DNA from: Peptococcaceae bacterium
GTDB lineage: Bacteria > Bacillota > Peptococcia > Peptococcales > Peptococcaceae
Length of the DNA stretch: 16,042 bases
Direction: 5' to 3'
Assembly (NCBI GenBank): GCA_900756555.1
Contig: CAAEKP010000029.1
Span: 1 to 16,042 of the forward strand
Shown: piece after piece, positions 1 through 7,799 of the stretch
Layout of the letters: every line of letters starts with the position of its first letter
How positions within the stretch are numbered: position 1 is the first letter of the stretch
Translations under genes and position numbers: made by a program
Notes under the pieces: generated by a model
Told to the model about the DNA's origin: nothing
What the model saw: the letters and a program-made list of their open reading frames with translations, nothing else
Database searches by the model: none

Positions 1-184
1 ATGTCATGCCGGACAATCGGGAACGCCCGATAAATGCGCCTTTTCTGGCAGTGTCCACCCACGGTGGAGGTATTCAAAACTCATGAGTTATGAATACAAT
101 CCACAAAAGAAATCAAAAATACATAATTCATAACTTGATATAATTTGTTTATACATATTGATTAATTGTACTTATAAAACTACA
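1..184. other. Intergenic stretch with two small hairpins
   Basis: No open reading frame of useful length is present on either strand. The first 70 bases are GC-richer and hold two perfect short inverted repeats: TCGGG/CCCGA at 17-30 with a 4-base loop, and TCCACC/GGTGGA at 54-68 with a 3-base loop. Bases 90-190 are AT-rich. The region lies downstream of the terminator that ends the pgi-LCP-wecG unit. It could hold the end of a neighbouring repeat or a control region for a gene outside the window; nothing more can be said. Confidence 0.5.
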
Positions 185-223
185 TAAAAAAATACCGCAG
201 CGATAATAACACGCTACGGTATT
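185..223 (-). terminator. Rho-independent terminator after the wecG/tagA-type gene
   Basis: On the minus strand, 10 bases after the glycosyltransferase stop codon, a 12-bp stem (arms 212-223 and 191-202; 11 Watson-Crick pairs plus one G-U) with a 9-base loop is followed by a run of T (A186-A192 on the plus strand). This is a classical intrinsic terminator and marks the end of the pgi-LCP-wecG unit. Confidence 0.92.
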
Positions 224-233
224 AATGAATTGC

Positions 234-965
234 TTATTTATTTTTTGCTTGTTTTTTTACTGCCAGCATAAATTTAGGCAGTGCCAACACCCGTTTAAAT
301 CGGGTTGGCTGGATAAGCAGCCGATAAAGCCATTCCAGACTCATTTTCTGCATCCATTTTGGAGCTCGTTTTACGTTGCCGGATAATACGTCCATACTGC
401 CGCCAATCCCCATCGCCACTGGAATATTCAACTGCTGAATATGGTCGGCAATCCAGTATTCCTGTTTTGGCGCACCTAACGCTACAAACAGTACATCTGG
501 TTGCAGCTGTTCTAACTCCGCAATAATCTGTACTTCTTCCTGTTCATTAAAGTAACCGTGGTGGGTGCCCACAATGTTGCAGCCGGGGAATTTATCCCGA
601 ATGTTGTTTGCCGCGGTGTCTGCTACTCCCGGTGCAGAACCCAGAATATAAATTTTCCATTTATCTTTGGCTGACTGTTCGCAAATACTGTTTACCAGAT
701 CAATGCCAGTCACACGCTGCGCCAACGGCTGCCCCAGTTGACGGCTGGCCCACACCACACCGGAACCATCTGCTGTCACCATCTGCGCCGCATTGATTAC
801 ATTCTTCATTTTTTCATTTTTACTGGCCTGATAAATAATTTCCGCATTGGCTGTTACAATCTGATGGGGCGTGCCACTGGCAATAAACTGACCAATCTGT
901 CGCAAAGCCTCGTTGCTGTCAATACGGTCAATACCGATGCCTAAAATTTCTAATCGTTGTCCCAT
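234..965 (-). CDS. WecG/TagA/CpsF family glycosyltransferase
   Basis: A 243-residue protein of the WecG/TagA/CpsF (GT26) family. Characterised members transfer N-acetylmannosamine (or a related sugar) from a UDP donor to an undecaprenyl-diphosphate-linked GlcNAc, committing the lipid carrier to wall teichoic acid, enterobacterial common antigen or capsule. Visible family hallmarks are T38 in QIVTANAE and D66 in TADGSG (matching the catalytic Thr/Asp pair described for TagA), then LFVALGAPKQEYW, GIGGSMDVLSG, and the basic C-terminal end RAPKWMQKMSLEWLYRLLIQP, thought to help it sit on the membrane. Length is normal for the family. The ATG at 965 is preceded by AGGAGAGG. It starts 23 bases after the LCP gene and is the last gene before the terminator at 185-223. 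The exact sugar is unknown; a tagA or wecG symbol would over-claim. Confidence 0.9.
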   Translation of the reverse strand: MGQRLEILGIGIDRIDSNEALRQIGQFIASGTPHQIVTANAEIIYQASKNEKMKNVINAAQMVTADGSGVVWASRQLGQPLAQRVTGIDLVNSICEQSAKDKWKIYILGSAPGVADTAANNIRDKFPGCNIVGTHHGYFNEQEEVQIIAELEQLQPDVLFVALGAPKQEYWIADHIQQLNIPVAMGIGGSMDVLSGNVKRAPKWMQKMSLEWLYRLLIQPTRFKRVLALPKFMLAVKKQAKNK

Positions 966-988
966 TATGCTTCCTCTCCTAACAAATA

Positions 989-2227
989 CTACTGCTGCGT
1001 TGTACCTGGTTCTGCCTGTCCGTCAGCAGGCGGCTCTGGTTCTGGCTCGCCGTGCTGCATTTTATCTACGATATCAGCGATGGCTGCCGCATCCGGCTCT
1101 ACGTAGTTGACGCCATTAAGCCACAATTCCTTACCAATAAAACTGTACGTTTTAATATTCTCTGTACCACCGCTCAACACATTCATACCATAAGATGTCA
1201 TCTGCCGCACACTCATGTCTGTTTCGATACTGTCCATTACGGCACTAGCTACATCTAACGCCTGTTTAAGGCTCATACCTTTTACTTTTTCCGTCACGGC
1301 ACTCAAAAATTGCTGCTGCCGCTCAATTCGACCATAATCGCCAGTGCCGTCGCCACGCCAACGAACAAAGGCCAGGGCTTCGGAGCCGTCCAATGTCTGA
1401 TAGCCGGGCAGCAGGTTAATGTCCTCCAGCGGCTTATACATCCGGCATGGTACTTCAATATTGATGCCGCCCAGTGCGTCAATCACATTGATAAAGCCGT
1501 CAAAGTTTACTTTCACAGTATGGTCAATCTTGATATTCAACAATGTTTCCACCGAAGATTCCACCAGTGGTATGCCACCGTAAGCCATGGCATGGTTAAT
1601 TTTATCCTTACCATGTCCTTGGATATCTACACGGGTGTCACGAGGGATGGAAAAAATCGCTACTTGCTTATCCTCTGAGCGAATAGTAGCTACCATGATT
1701 ACATCGGCGCGAGCCGCAGAATCGCCCTCGCGCTCATCGCAGCCTAATAATAACAGATTAACATTTTTCAGCATTTCCTGATCCATACCTGCATATTCAG
1801 GATTATCAGGCAGTATAGCATTCATAGCTGCGTAACCGCACCAGGCACCACTGATGAGCATAAAGAACAGCAGTAAAAACCCTGCCGCTGGATTGAGGTT
1901 GCGTCGTTTTTTCCGTTTTTTAGGCACTGGCGGAGGCGTAACTTCCTGCTGCCAATGGTTATTTACGGAATATGCTGTATCAGCAGTTTCCTGTTTTTCA
2001 GTTTTCTCTGGCTCAACACCCGATTTTAATAAGTCCCAGGCAGCCAATGCCTCTCGTTCTTCTCTGTCTTCTAAAGATTCCTGCACATCCTGTATTTCTT
2101 TCGATTCGTTATAATCCTCCGGCTCTGGTTCGTCCGTAATTTCCAACATATTATCTTGTGTCAGAAAAAAGCCTTTCTTTTTTTTCTTGTGACGGTCGCT
2201 GCGGGAAGGAATATGCTGTTCCTCCAT
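989..2227 (-). CDS. LytR-CpsA-Psr (LCP) family membrane protein
   Basis: A 412-residue protein. LCP enzymes transfer finished glycopolymers from undecaprenyl phosphate to peptidoglycan (or another acceptor) on the outer face of the membrane. Residues 1-110 form a long, highly charged cytoplasmic tail, rich in Lys at 14-18 and in Glu/Asp at 28-80, ending in a basic patch (KKRKKRR, 103-109). One membrane helix follows at about 113-135, then the extracellular LCP domain at about 155-312. Signature residues are RADVIMV (R173, D174), SIPRDTRV (R196, R199), KINHAMAYGG and DYGRIERQQQFL (R300, R303), which bind the pyrophosphate of the lipid substrate in solved members. The C-terminus is a Pro/Glu/Gln-rich tail. 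GAGGAGGTG lies 5 bases before the ATG. It is 27 bases after pgi and 23 before the WecG/TagA-type gene, so all three are probably one transcript acting on one surface polymer. Confidence 0.92.
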   Translation of the reverse strand: MEEQHIPSRSDRHKKKKKGFFLTQDNMLEITDEPEPEDYNESKEIQDVQESLEDREEREALAAWDLLKSGVEPEKTEKQETADTAYSVNNHWQQEVTPPPVPKKRKKRRNLNPAAGFLLLFFMLISGAWCGYAAMNAILPDNPEYAGMDQEMLKNVNLLLLGCDEREGDSAARADVIMVATIRSEDKQVAIFSIPRDTRVDIQGHGKDKINHAMAYGGIPLVESSVETLLNIKIDHTVKVNFDGFINVIDALGGINIEVPCRMYKPLEDINLLPGYQTLDGSEALAFVRWRGDGTGDYGRIERQQQFLSAVTEKVKGMSLKQALDVASAVMDSIETDMSVRQMTSYGMNVLSGGTENIKTYSFIGKELWLNGVNYVEPDAAAIADIVDKMQHGEPEPEPPADGQAEPGTTQQ

Positions 2228-2254
2228 GCCGACACCTCCTCTGATGTTGGTCCG

Positions 2255-3520
2255 TTATTCTCCTCGTAATGCTGCTTTGATGTTGCTTTTGTAATCTTCA
2301 ACGCCTGGCTGATCAAATGGATTTACTCCATTTAGGTAGCAGCTTACCGCACAGGCTTTTTCAAAAAAGTATACCATATAGCCAAAAGAGCGTGCGCTCA
2401 AATCGGCTACGGTTAACCGAATATTTGGCGTGTTATTCTTCATGTGAGCTTTGCGGGCACTGTCCTCCACAATAAGGTTCAGCTCATGCATGGTTCTGGC
2501 TTTGCCGGCAAACTGGCTGTGTTCCAGCGATACATCCCGATGAATGCGTTCTACCGTCAGCGTAGTTTCAAAGAAAACCTGGCGCCCTTCCTGTAAGAAC
2601 TGCCCCATGGAGTGCAAATCTGTGGACATCTGCAAGGACATAGGGATAACCCCTTTGCCGTCTTTGCACTCACTCTCACCAAACAACTGCTTGAGCCACT
2701 CCGTAAAATAACGCAAACGACCTTCATACACTTCAAATATTTCTACAATCTTGCCCTGCTGCTGCAACAGATAGCGCAGCAAGCCATATTGATAGCATAC
2801 ATTTCTGGTCAAGTCCACTTCATCATATTCTTTGCAGGCCATGGCCGCACCGTTTAACATAGCCTGAATATCAATTCCTGCTACAGCGATTGGTAACAGC
2901 CCTACCGGAGTCAGCACCGAATACCGTCCGCCGATATCATCGGGCACCACAAATGTTTTGTAGCCATGTTCACTGGCCTCAGCACGCAAAGTACCTTTGC
3001 TGGCATCGGTGATGGCATAGATACGTTCAGCCGCTTTTGCCATGCCATAACGCTCCCGCAGGTAACCCCGCAGCATTTCAAAAGCAATGGATGGCTCTAA
3101 CGTGGTACCTGATTTAGAAATCACACACAGGCAAATTTCTTCATCTGCCAGCCGTTCCAGCAATTCATAGTAATAGATGGTGCTGAGGTGATGTCCGGCA
3201 AAATAAATGCGCGGGCAACCTTCTTTTTGCGCGTAATACTCATTGTAAAACGGTGACTGTAACAGTTCAATACAGGCCTTGGCTCCCAGATAAGATCCTC
3301 CGATACCAATGACAATCAGTGCCGTGCATTTTCGGCGAATTTCCTCAGCCGTCTGCAAAATATCCTGCACCACTGCATCATCAATGCGCTGCGGCCAGTC
3401 CACCCAGCCAGTATAATCATCCTCTTTGTTCATCAGTTTGTGATGAATCTCTGTTATTTTTTCCTGATACTGTGTCCAGTCATCGGTTCCCGGCTGCACC
3501 CAGTAATCTAATTCCATCAT
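2255..3520 (-). CDS. pgi: Glucose-6-phosphate isomerase
   Basis: A 421-residue cytoplasmic enzyme that interconverts glucose 6-phosphate and fructose 6-phosphate. Visible landmarks are IGIGGSYLGAKA (about 71-82), the phosphate-binding VISKSGTTLEPS (133-144), the PGI signature DIGGRYSVLTPVG (195-207), GESECKDGKG with the likely catalytic Glu, STDLHSMGQ, and GVEDYKSNI near the C-terminus with the conserved Lys. It is a little shorter than the roughly 450 residues common in Bacillota, but no core motif is missing. The start is ATG 3520 or the adjacent ATG 3517; an in-frame TGA shortly upstream excludes a longer form. The ribosome site is weak (AGGAA about 15 bases upstream). It heads a unit with an LCP protein and a WecG/TagA glycosyltransferase, suggesting a role in supplying fructose 6-phosphate for amino-sugar nucleotides as well as glycolysis. 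Confidence 0.95.
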   Translation of the reverse strand: MMELDYWVQPGTDDWTQYQEKITEIHHKLMNKEDDYTGWVDWPQRIDDAVVQDILQTAEEIRRKCTALIVIGIGGSYLGAKACIELLQSPFYNEYYAQKEGCPRIYFAGHHLSTIYYYELLERLADEEICLCVISKSGTTLEPSIAFEMLRGYLRERYGMAKAAERIYAITDASKGTLRAEASEHGYKTFVVPDDIGGRYSVLTPVGLLPIAVAGIDIQAMLNGAAMACKEYDEVDLTRNVCYQYGLLRYLLQQQGKIVEIFEVYEGRLRYFTEWLKQLFGESECKDGKGVIPMSLQMSTDLHSMGQFLQEGRQVFFETTLTVERIHRDVSLEHSQFAGKARTMHELNLIVEDSARKAHMKNNTPNIRLTVADLSARSFGYMVYFFEKACAVSCYLNGVNPFDQPGVEDYKSNIKAALRGE

Positions 3521-3562
3521 AGTATTTCACTTCATTTCCTGGTTTATCAACAACTATTTTAT

Positions 3563-3589
3563 TATTTGCAGTTCTAAAATCTGCAAATA
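3563..3589. repeat. 9-bp inverted repeat at the expected 5' end of pgi mRNA
   Basis: TATTTGCAG (3563-3571) and CTGCAAATA (3581-3589) are perfect inverted repeats around a 9-base spacer. The pair lies just downstream of the candidate pgi -10 box (3597-3602), so it would either form a hairpin at the very start of the mRNA or act as an operator overlapping the transcription start. There is no T-run after it, so it is not an intrinsic terminator. Confidence 0.55.
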
Positions 3590-3596
3590 CACAGTT

Positions 3597-3625
3597 ATTA
3601 TAGCATAAAACGCCGCTGCACACAA
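3597..3625 (-). promoter_or_regulatory. Candidate sigma-A promoter of the pgi-LCP-wecG unit
   Basis: On the minus strand a perfect TATAAT (3597-3602), preceded by the TG of an extended -10 element (TGCTATAAT), lies 17 bases from TTGTGT (3620-3625), a 3-of-6 match to TTGACA. It is about 77 bases upstream of the pgi start and downstream of the hairpin that follows the secreted-protein gene, so its position is sensible. The extended -10 can compensate for the poor -35. Confidence 0.6.
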
Positions 3626-3649
3626 TCAAAGAGCGCAAGAAATCAAGGC

Positions 3650-3688
3650 ATAGAAACAACCGCTGCTTCAAAGAACTGAAACAGCGGT
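3650..3688 (-). terminator. Probable terminator after the small secreted-protein gene
   Basis: Arms ACCGCTGCTTC (3659-3669) and GAAACAGCGGT (3678-3688) pair over 11 positions (one of them G-U on the minus-strand transcript) around an 8-base loop, 15 bases after the stop codon at 3704. Read on the minus strand the stem is followed by TGTTTCT, a weak T-tract, so termination may be partial. It separates the fatty acid operon and its trailing gene from the pgi unit. Confidence 0.6.
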
Positions 3689-3703
3689 ATAGATTTCCTG
3701 ATT

Positions 3704-4198
3704 TTATTGAAGTAGCCAAAGCATTTTGGCTGTTGTTTGCGTTGAATCCATAATATAAGAACTGTAAAAATACGCACTGACACCTAGTATTGTTGTGCAT
3801 CTAACCATGAAATCAGGCGGTAGAGATGATTTTTCAGGCTTATCAAAAATCATGTACCCGGTAAATGTGTCGTCAATATACATTTTCCCAGCTAACACCT
3901 GCTCATTCATAAAATTCAGATGTTCTTTTACACCGTACACGGCTCTTTCTGCATAACCTGCGGCTAAAGCTCCTTCCACATCCATCTCGATGCAGCCTCG
4001 CTCATCAAGGGATAAAAACCGATCCATTCCCACCAACTCCGGTGGTATGGAGCCATTTATTTCAGAATCCATTTCAACTATTTTAGGTGATTCCTGTTCT
4101 GGATACATAGATTCAGCCTGTGCTAAAACAGGTGGCAGCGTAAATAGTGCAACTGAAACGGTTATTATACCAGCAACAAATCTTTTACGGAAAGTCAT
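3704..4198 (-). CDS. Small secreted protein of unknown function
   Basis: A 164-residue protein I do not recognise. It begins with a clear Sec signal peptide: basic n-region (RKR, 4-6), hydrophobic core about 8-25, and a type I cleavage site A26-Q27-A28 before E29. The predicted mature part of about 136 residues is mildly acidic, with an N-terminal Glu/Pro-rich section and a hydrophobic, Tyr-rich segment near the C-terminus (VSAYFYSSYIM). There is a single Cys (about residue 133). No catalytic motif, lipobox or repeat is visible. AAAGGGGG precedes the ATG by about 9 bases, supporting real translation. It follows accA by 94 bases with no terminator between, so it may be transcribed by read-through from the fatty acid operon and from a possible promoter at 4257-4285. 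A link to lipid or envelope biology is only a guess from position. Confidence 0.75.
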   Translation of the reverse strand: MTFRKRFVAGIITVSVALFTLPPVLAQAESMYPEQESPKIVEMDSEINGSIPPELVGMDRFLSLDERGCIEMDVEGALAAGYAERAVYGVKEHLNFMNEQVLAGKMYIDDTFTGYMIFDKPEKSSLPPDFMVRCTTILGVSAYFYSSYIMDSTQTTAKMLWLLQ

Positions 4199-4256
4199 AA
4201 CAGGCAGCCCCCTTTTGATCTTCTTACAAAGCTATCGCAAATCATTTTCTGCCTCT

Positions 4257-4285
4257 ATTATAACAAACATCATGTATCAATACAA
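4257..4285 (-). promoter_or_regulatory. Possible promoter for the small secreted-protein gene
   Basis: In the 94-base gap after accA, the minus strand shows a perfect TATAAT (4257-4262) placed 17 bases from TTGTAT (4280-4285), which matches only 3 of 6 consensus bases. The AT-rich context and placement about 60 bases before the start codon are reasonable, but such matches occur by chance in AT-rich DNA. Confidence 0.45.
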
Positions 4286-4292
4286 TATAGAC

Positions 4293-5108
4293 CTATGTTT
4301 CCATATTACCCATCCGGCGGAACCGCTCATACCGCTGTTGCAGTAGTTCCTCTATCGGCTGGCGCAAATTGTGCCGGAAGGTATCGTACAGCATAGTGCG
4401 TAATTGATTGTATACTTCGGTGAAATCCTGTGAATCATCCTCAGGAATCACCTGTTCCACCACGCCTAAACCCAGCAAATCAAGGGAAGTCAGTTTGAGA
4501 TGCCGCGCAGCTTCTTTCATCTTCTTGGAATCTTTCCACAGGATACTAGCGCATCCTTCTGGTGAAATAACCGAATAGATAGCGTTTTCCATTATCCACA
4601 CCTGATCGGCCACCGCCAGCGCTAATGCGCCGCCGCTGCCGCCTTCCCCGATTAACAGAGAAATCACCGGTGTTTTCAGTGTCATCATTTCCATCAGATT
4701 TTCCGCTATCGCCTGCCCCTGTCCCCGTTCTTCCGCACCGATGCCACAGTACGCGCCGGAGGTATCAACGATACACAACACGGGGCGATGAAATTTTTCC
4801 GCCTGTTTCATCAGTCGCAGCGCTTTGCGATAACCTTCAGGATGAACTGCGCCGAAGTTGCGCTTGATGCTCTCCTGCAAGCCTTTTCCCTTTTCAATAC
4901 CAATCACTGTTACAGGCATATCCTGAATCCGCGCCACACCTGCAATAATCGCACTGTCATCTGCAAAACGACGGTCACCATGAAATTCTAAGAAATCTTC
5001 AGTCAGATTGGCAATAAACTGCTGGCTGGTTGGTCGCCCTTTAGCCCGGGCTGCCAGCACACGGTCATACGCCTCTGTGCTTCCCTGTTCTTCTTTTATC
5101 TCATGCAT
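4293..5108 (-). CDS. accA: Acetyl-CoA carboxylase carboxyltransferase, alpha subunit
   Basis: A 271-residue subunit that, with AccD, moves the carboxyl group from carboxybiotin to acetyl-CoA to give malonyl-CoA. Diagnostic stretches are the N-terminal TSQQFIANLTEDFLEFHGDR, DMPVTVIGIEKG, GAVHPEGYRKALRLM, VDTSGAYCGIGAEERGQGQAIAENL and the crotonase-fold oxyanion region GEGGSGGALALAVADQVWIMENAIYSVISPEG. It is shorter than the E. coli protein (about 319 residues) because it lacks the extended N-terminus, as is usual in streptococcal-type clusters. The ATG at 5108 overlaps the accD stop by 8 bases and has AGGGAGGG 7 bases upstream inside accD, so the two subunits of the heterotetramer are translationally coupled. 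It is the last FASII gene of the operon. Confidence 0.96.
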   Translation of the reverse strand: MHEIKEEQGSTEAYDRVLAARAKGRPTSQQFIANLTEDFLEFHGDRRFADDSAIIAGVARIQDMPVTVIGIEKGKGLQESIKRNFGAVHPEGYRKALRLMKQAEKFHRPVLCIVDTSGAYCGIGAEERGQGQAIAENLMEMMTLKTPVISLLIGEGGSGGALALAVADQVWIMENAIYSVISPEGCASILWKDSKKMKEAARHLKLTSLDLLGLGVVEQVIPEDDSQDFTEVYNQLRTMLYDTFRHNLRQPIEELLQQRYERFRRMGNMET

Positions 5109-5970
5109 GGCATATCCCTCCCTGATGCAGCTTCAATACAGTGGTCAAATATTGCTTCTGAGCGTTGCGCGGCACAATAGCATCCACAAACCCTTTTTCC
5201 AGCAAAAACTCTGCCCGCTGAAACCCACTCGGCAATTTCTGACGAATGGTCTGTTCAATAACCCGTGGCCCGGCAAATGCCACCAGTGCTTTTGGCTCCG
5301 CTAAAATAATATCGCCTTCCATGGCAAAGCTGGCTGTCACGCCGCCGGTAGTTGGGTTGGTCAATACCGTCACATATAATAAACCAGCATCACTGTGTCG
5401 TTTTACAGCGCCGCTCGTCTTAGCCATCTGCATCAGCGATAAAATCCCTTCCTGCATTCGGGCACCGCCGCTAACGGTATAGCCCAACACAGGCAGCTTA
5501 TGCTCTGTGGCATATTCAAACAGGCGAGTGATTTTTTCACCCACTACAGTACCCATAGTGCCCACAAAAAAGGCCGGATCCATCACAAACAGCGCAGCAT
5601 GGTAGCCATTGATAGTGGCTGTACCACAGATAACCCCTTCCGGCTCGCCGCTTTTTTGTTGTGCGCCGGCCAGCTTGGCATCATAGCCGGGAAAATCCAG
5701 AATATTAACAGGAGTCAAATCCGCATCCAACTCCTGAAAGCTGCCTGCATCAGCCAGTAACTGAATCCTCCGCCGCGCCTGCAATTTGAAATGATAGCTG
5801 CATTTTGGGCAGACATATTGATTCTCCTCTACCTCCGCCTTCAACAGAGTATGTTTGCATTCAGGACAGGAGATATACATATCATCAGGCACGGAAGGTG
5901 ATTGGCGGTTGCCTACTTCCTGATATTCCAGTTCATTTTTCGGTTTTCGGAATAAACTTTTTCTCAGCAT
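5101..5970 (-). CDS. accD: Acetyl-CoA carboxylase carboxyltransferase, beta subunit
   Basis: A 289-residue beta subunit of the carboxyltransferase. The N-terminus carries the four-Cys zinc ribbon (C35-x2-C38 and C54-x2-C57: ISCPECKH and YVCPKCSYH), which in E. coli binds zinc and nucleic acid. The crotonase-fold half contains MGTVVGEKITRLFEYA, SGGARMQEGILSLMQMAKTS, VLTNPTTGGVTASFAMEGDIILAEP and AFAGPRVIEQTIRQKLPSGFQRAEFLLEKG. All are characteristic of AccD and the length is normal. The start at 5970 is fixed by GAGGAG 5 bases upstream. It follows accC by 21 bases and overlaps accA by 8. Confidence 0.96.
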   Translation of the reverse strand: MLRKSLFRKPKNELEYQEVGNRQSPSVPDDMYISCPECKHTLLKAEVEENQYVCPKCSYHFKLQARRRIQLLADAGSFQELDADLTPVNILDFPGYDAKLAGAQQKSGEPEGVICGTATINGYHAALFVMDPAFFVGTMGTVVGEKITRLFEYATEHKLPVLGYTVSGGARMQEGILSLMQMAKTSGAVKRHSDAGLLYVTVLTNPTTGGVTASFAMEGDIILAEPKALVAFAGPRVIEQTIRQKLPSGFQRAEFLLEKGFVDAIVPRNAQKQYLTTVLKLHQGGICHA

Positions 5971-5991
5971 GGTATCTCCTCATTTCCTGAT

Positions 5992-7335
5992 TTAAAATTT
6001 CAGCTGAAAATCTTCCATAAAATTGGTGTAATAGTCACCATCAATAAAACGTTTATCTTCTAAAATACTCAGCTGCAAATCACTGTTAAATGCCACACCT
6101 TCAATAACCAGTTCACACAATGCTGCCCGCATTTTACGGATAGCCTCTTCTCTGGTTTTGGCGTGCACAATCAACTTGCCAATCATGGAGTCATAAAACG
6201 GCGGAATCTGATAATCCTGATAAATGGCTGTGTCAAACCGCACCCATGGGCCGCCCGGAATATGTAAGGTACTGATGCGCCCTGCACATGGGCGGAACCC
6301 CTGTCGGCTGTCCTCCGCATTGATACGGCACTCAATGGCGCAGCCTTCTACGCTGGCTTCTTCCTGAGTGATTGATAATGGAATCCCTGCGGCAATGCGA
6401 ATCTGCCATTTTACTAAGTCAATGCCTGTTACCATCTCTGTCACTGTGTGTTCCACCTGCAAGCGGGTGTTCATCTCCATAAAGTAGAAATCACCTTGCT
6501 CAGTCACTAAAAATTCCAATGTACCGGCATTTTCGTACTTTACAGCTTTGGCTGCTTTCACTGCTGTTTCCAGCATTCTCTGCCGTGTTTCTTCCGGCAG
6601 TGCCGGTGAGGGGCTTTCTTCAATCAGTTTCTGATTTTTACGCTGAATGGAGCAGTTGCGCTCCCCCAAGCTGATTACGTCACCGTTTTTGTCGGCCAGA
6701 ATCTGCACTTCGATGTGTTTTGCCGGATACAGATATTTTTCCAGATAAACGGCACCATCGCCAAAGGCGCTCTCCGCCTCAGCGCTGGCGGTCTTGTAAG
6801 CTGCGGCAAATTCGTTATGGCTGTCCACTTTGCGAATGCCGCGGCCACCGCCGCCGGAACGCGCTTTAATCAGCAGTGGATAACCAATTTCGTCGGCTGC
6901 TGCCTCTGCTTCTCCCAGCGTTTCCATCACATCGCCGCCCGGAATCACCGGAACACCAGCATCCCGCATGGTTTTGCGCGCCTGATCTTTATCACCCATC
7001 AGGCTGATTGTGGCTGCATCCGGCCCAATAAACACAATGTTACATTCCTGACACAGCGCCGCAAATTTCGGATTTTCCGAAAGCAGTCCATAACCGGGAT
7101 GAATGGCCTCAGCGCCAGTCACAATAGCCGCAGATAAAACAGACGTCATGTTCAGATAACTGTCCTTGGTCTGGGGGCCGCCAATACAAATGCTTTCATC
7201 GGCCAAACTCACATGAAGGGCTTCTCTGTCTGCCTCTGAATACACTGCCACAGTGGAAATGCCCATTTCCTTGCAGGCACGGATAATGCGCACTGCAATT
7301 TCGCCGCGATTGGCGATTAATATTTTTGAAAACAT
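5992..7335 (-). CDS. accC: Biotin carboxylase subunit of acetyl-CoA carboxylase
   Basis: The 447-residue enzyme carboxylates the biotin on AccB using ATP and bicarbonate. The sequence begins with the typical MFSKILIANRGEIAVRIIRA, then shows the ATP-grasp glycine loop KARSGGGGRGIRKV, the EKYLYPAKHIEVQILAD segment, GERNCSIQRKNQKLIEESPSPAL, EMNTRLQVEHTVTEMVTGIDLV with catalytic and metal-binding residues, and a C-terminal domain through GCAIECRINAEDS. Length is as expected. A GTG at 7344 could give three more residues, but AGGGAG lies 8 bases before the ATG at 7335 and the family N-terminus begins there. It is 18 bases downstream of fabZ. Confidence 0.96.
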   Translation of the reverse strand: MFSKILIANRGEIAVRIIRACKEMGISTVAVYSEADREALHVSLADESICIGGPQTKDSYLNMTSVLSAAIVTGAEAIHPGYGLLSENPKFAALCQECNIVFIGPDAATISLMGDKDQARKTMRDAGVPVIPGGDVMETLGEAEAAADEIGYPLLIKARSGGGGRGIRKVDSHNEFAAAYKTASAEAESAFGDGAVYLEKYLYPAKHIEVQILADKNGDVISLGERNCSIQRKNQKLIEESPSPALPEETRQRMLETAVKAAKAVKYENAGTLEFLVTEQGDFYFMEMNTRLQVEHTVTEMVTGIDLVKWQIRIAAGIPLSITQEEASVEGCAIECRINAEDSRQGFRPCAGRISTLHIPGGPWVRFDTAIYQDYQIPPFYDSMIGKLIVHAKTREEAIRKMRAALCELVIEGVAFNSDLQLSILEDKRFIDGDYYTNFMEDFQLKF

Positions 7336-7353
7336 TGCGAACACTCCCTGTGT

Positions 7354-7788
7354 TTACTTATCAGTTTTATTTGGCATCAGAGCGAAAGAAAATTCGCCAG
7401 TCAGGCAAACCTTGCCGTTTACAGTGCCGGTACCTTTGGCAAAATAGAATGGTTTCTTCACCCGTTCCAGACTGCACTCCATGCGAATGGTGTCGCCTGG
7501 CAGCACTGGATGCTTAAATTTCACATTGTTCAACCCAGTGTAGTAAGGTATTTTGCCTTCACTATTGCCGTTGTCGCCCATCAGTACACAGCAGGTCTGC
7601 GCCATGATTTCGCACAGAATTACGCCCGGCACCACCGGGTTATCAGGGAAGTGCCCCTGTAAGAAATATTCATCTCCACGCACGGTGTAAAACCCTTCTG
7701 CTGTTGTTTCGTTTATCAAATTTGCTTCATCCACCAGCAGCATGGGCTCCCGATGCGGCAGAATTTTTTTAATCTCTTCTCTTTTCAC
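7354..7788 (-). CDS. fabZ: 3-hydroxyacyl-ACP dehydratase FabZ
   Basis: A 144-residue hot-dog-fold dehydratase that removes water from 3-hydroxyacyl-ACP to give trans-2-enoyl-ACP. It has the PHREPMLLVD opening, the active-site stretch GHFPDNPVVPGVILCEIMAQ with catalytic H46 and E60, and KFKHPVLPGDTI. The VVPGVILCEIMAQ version of the motif differs slightly from the common MPGVLxxEAxAQ. In some Bacillota a FabZ relative (FabN) also isomerises to cis-3-enoyl-ACP. From sequence alone I cannot exclude that here, but there is a single fabZ in the cluster and it must serve as the main dehydratase. It sits between accB and accC, as in streptococci, 11 bases after accB, with GGAGGGG a few bases before the start. 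Confidence 0.94.
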   Translation of the reverse strand: MKREEIKKILPHREPMLLVDEANLINETTAEGFYTVRGDEYFLQGHFPDNPVVPGVILCEIMAQTCCVLMGDNGNSEGKIPYYTGLNNVKFKHPVLPGDTIRMECSLERVKKPFYFAKGTGTVNGKVCLTGEFSFALMPNKTDK

Positions 7789-7799
7789 AGCAACCCCTC

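Noticed and set aside
1..70. Remnant of the same repeat family as at 15560-16042
   Set aside because: Only a short GGACAAT plus G/C-rich hairpin resemblance; no block as long as the 26-bp core is shared.
3480..3800. 106-codon minus-strand frame across the secreted-protein end and the pgi promoter
   Set aside because: It overlaps the terminator hairpin, the pgi promoter and two well-supported genes, and has no ribosome site or family resemblance.
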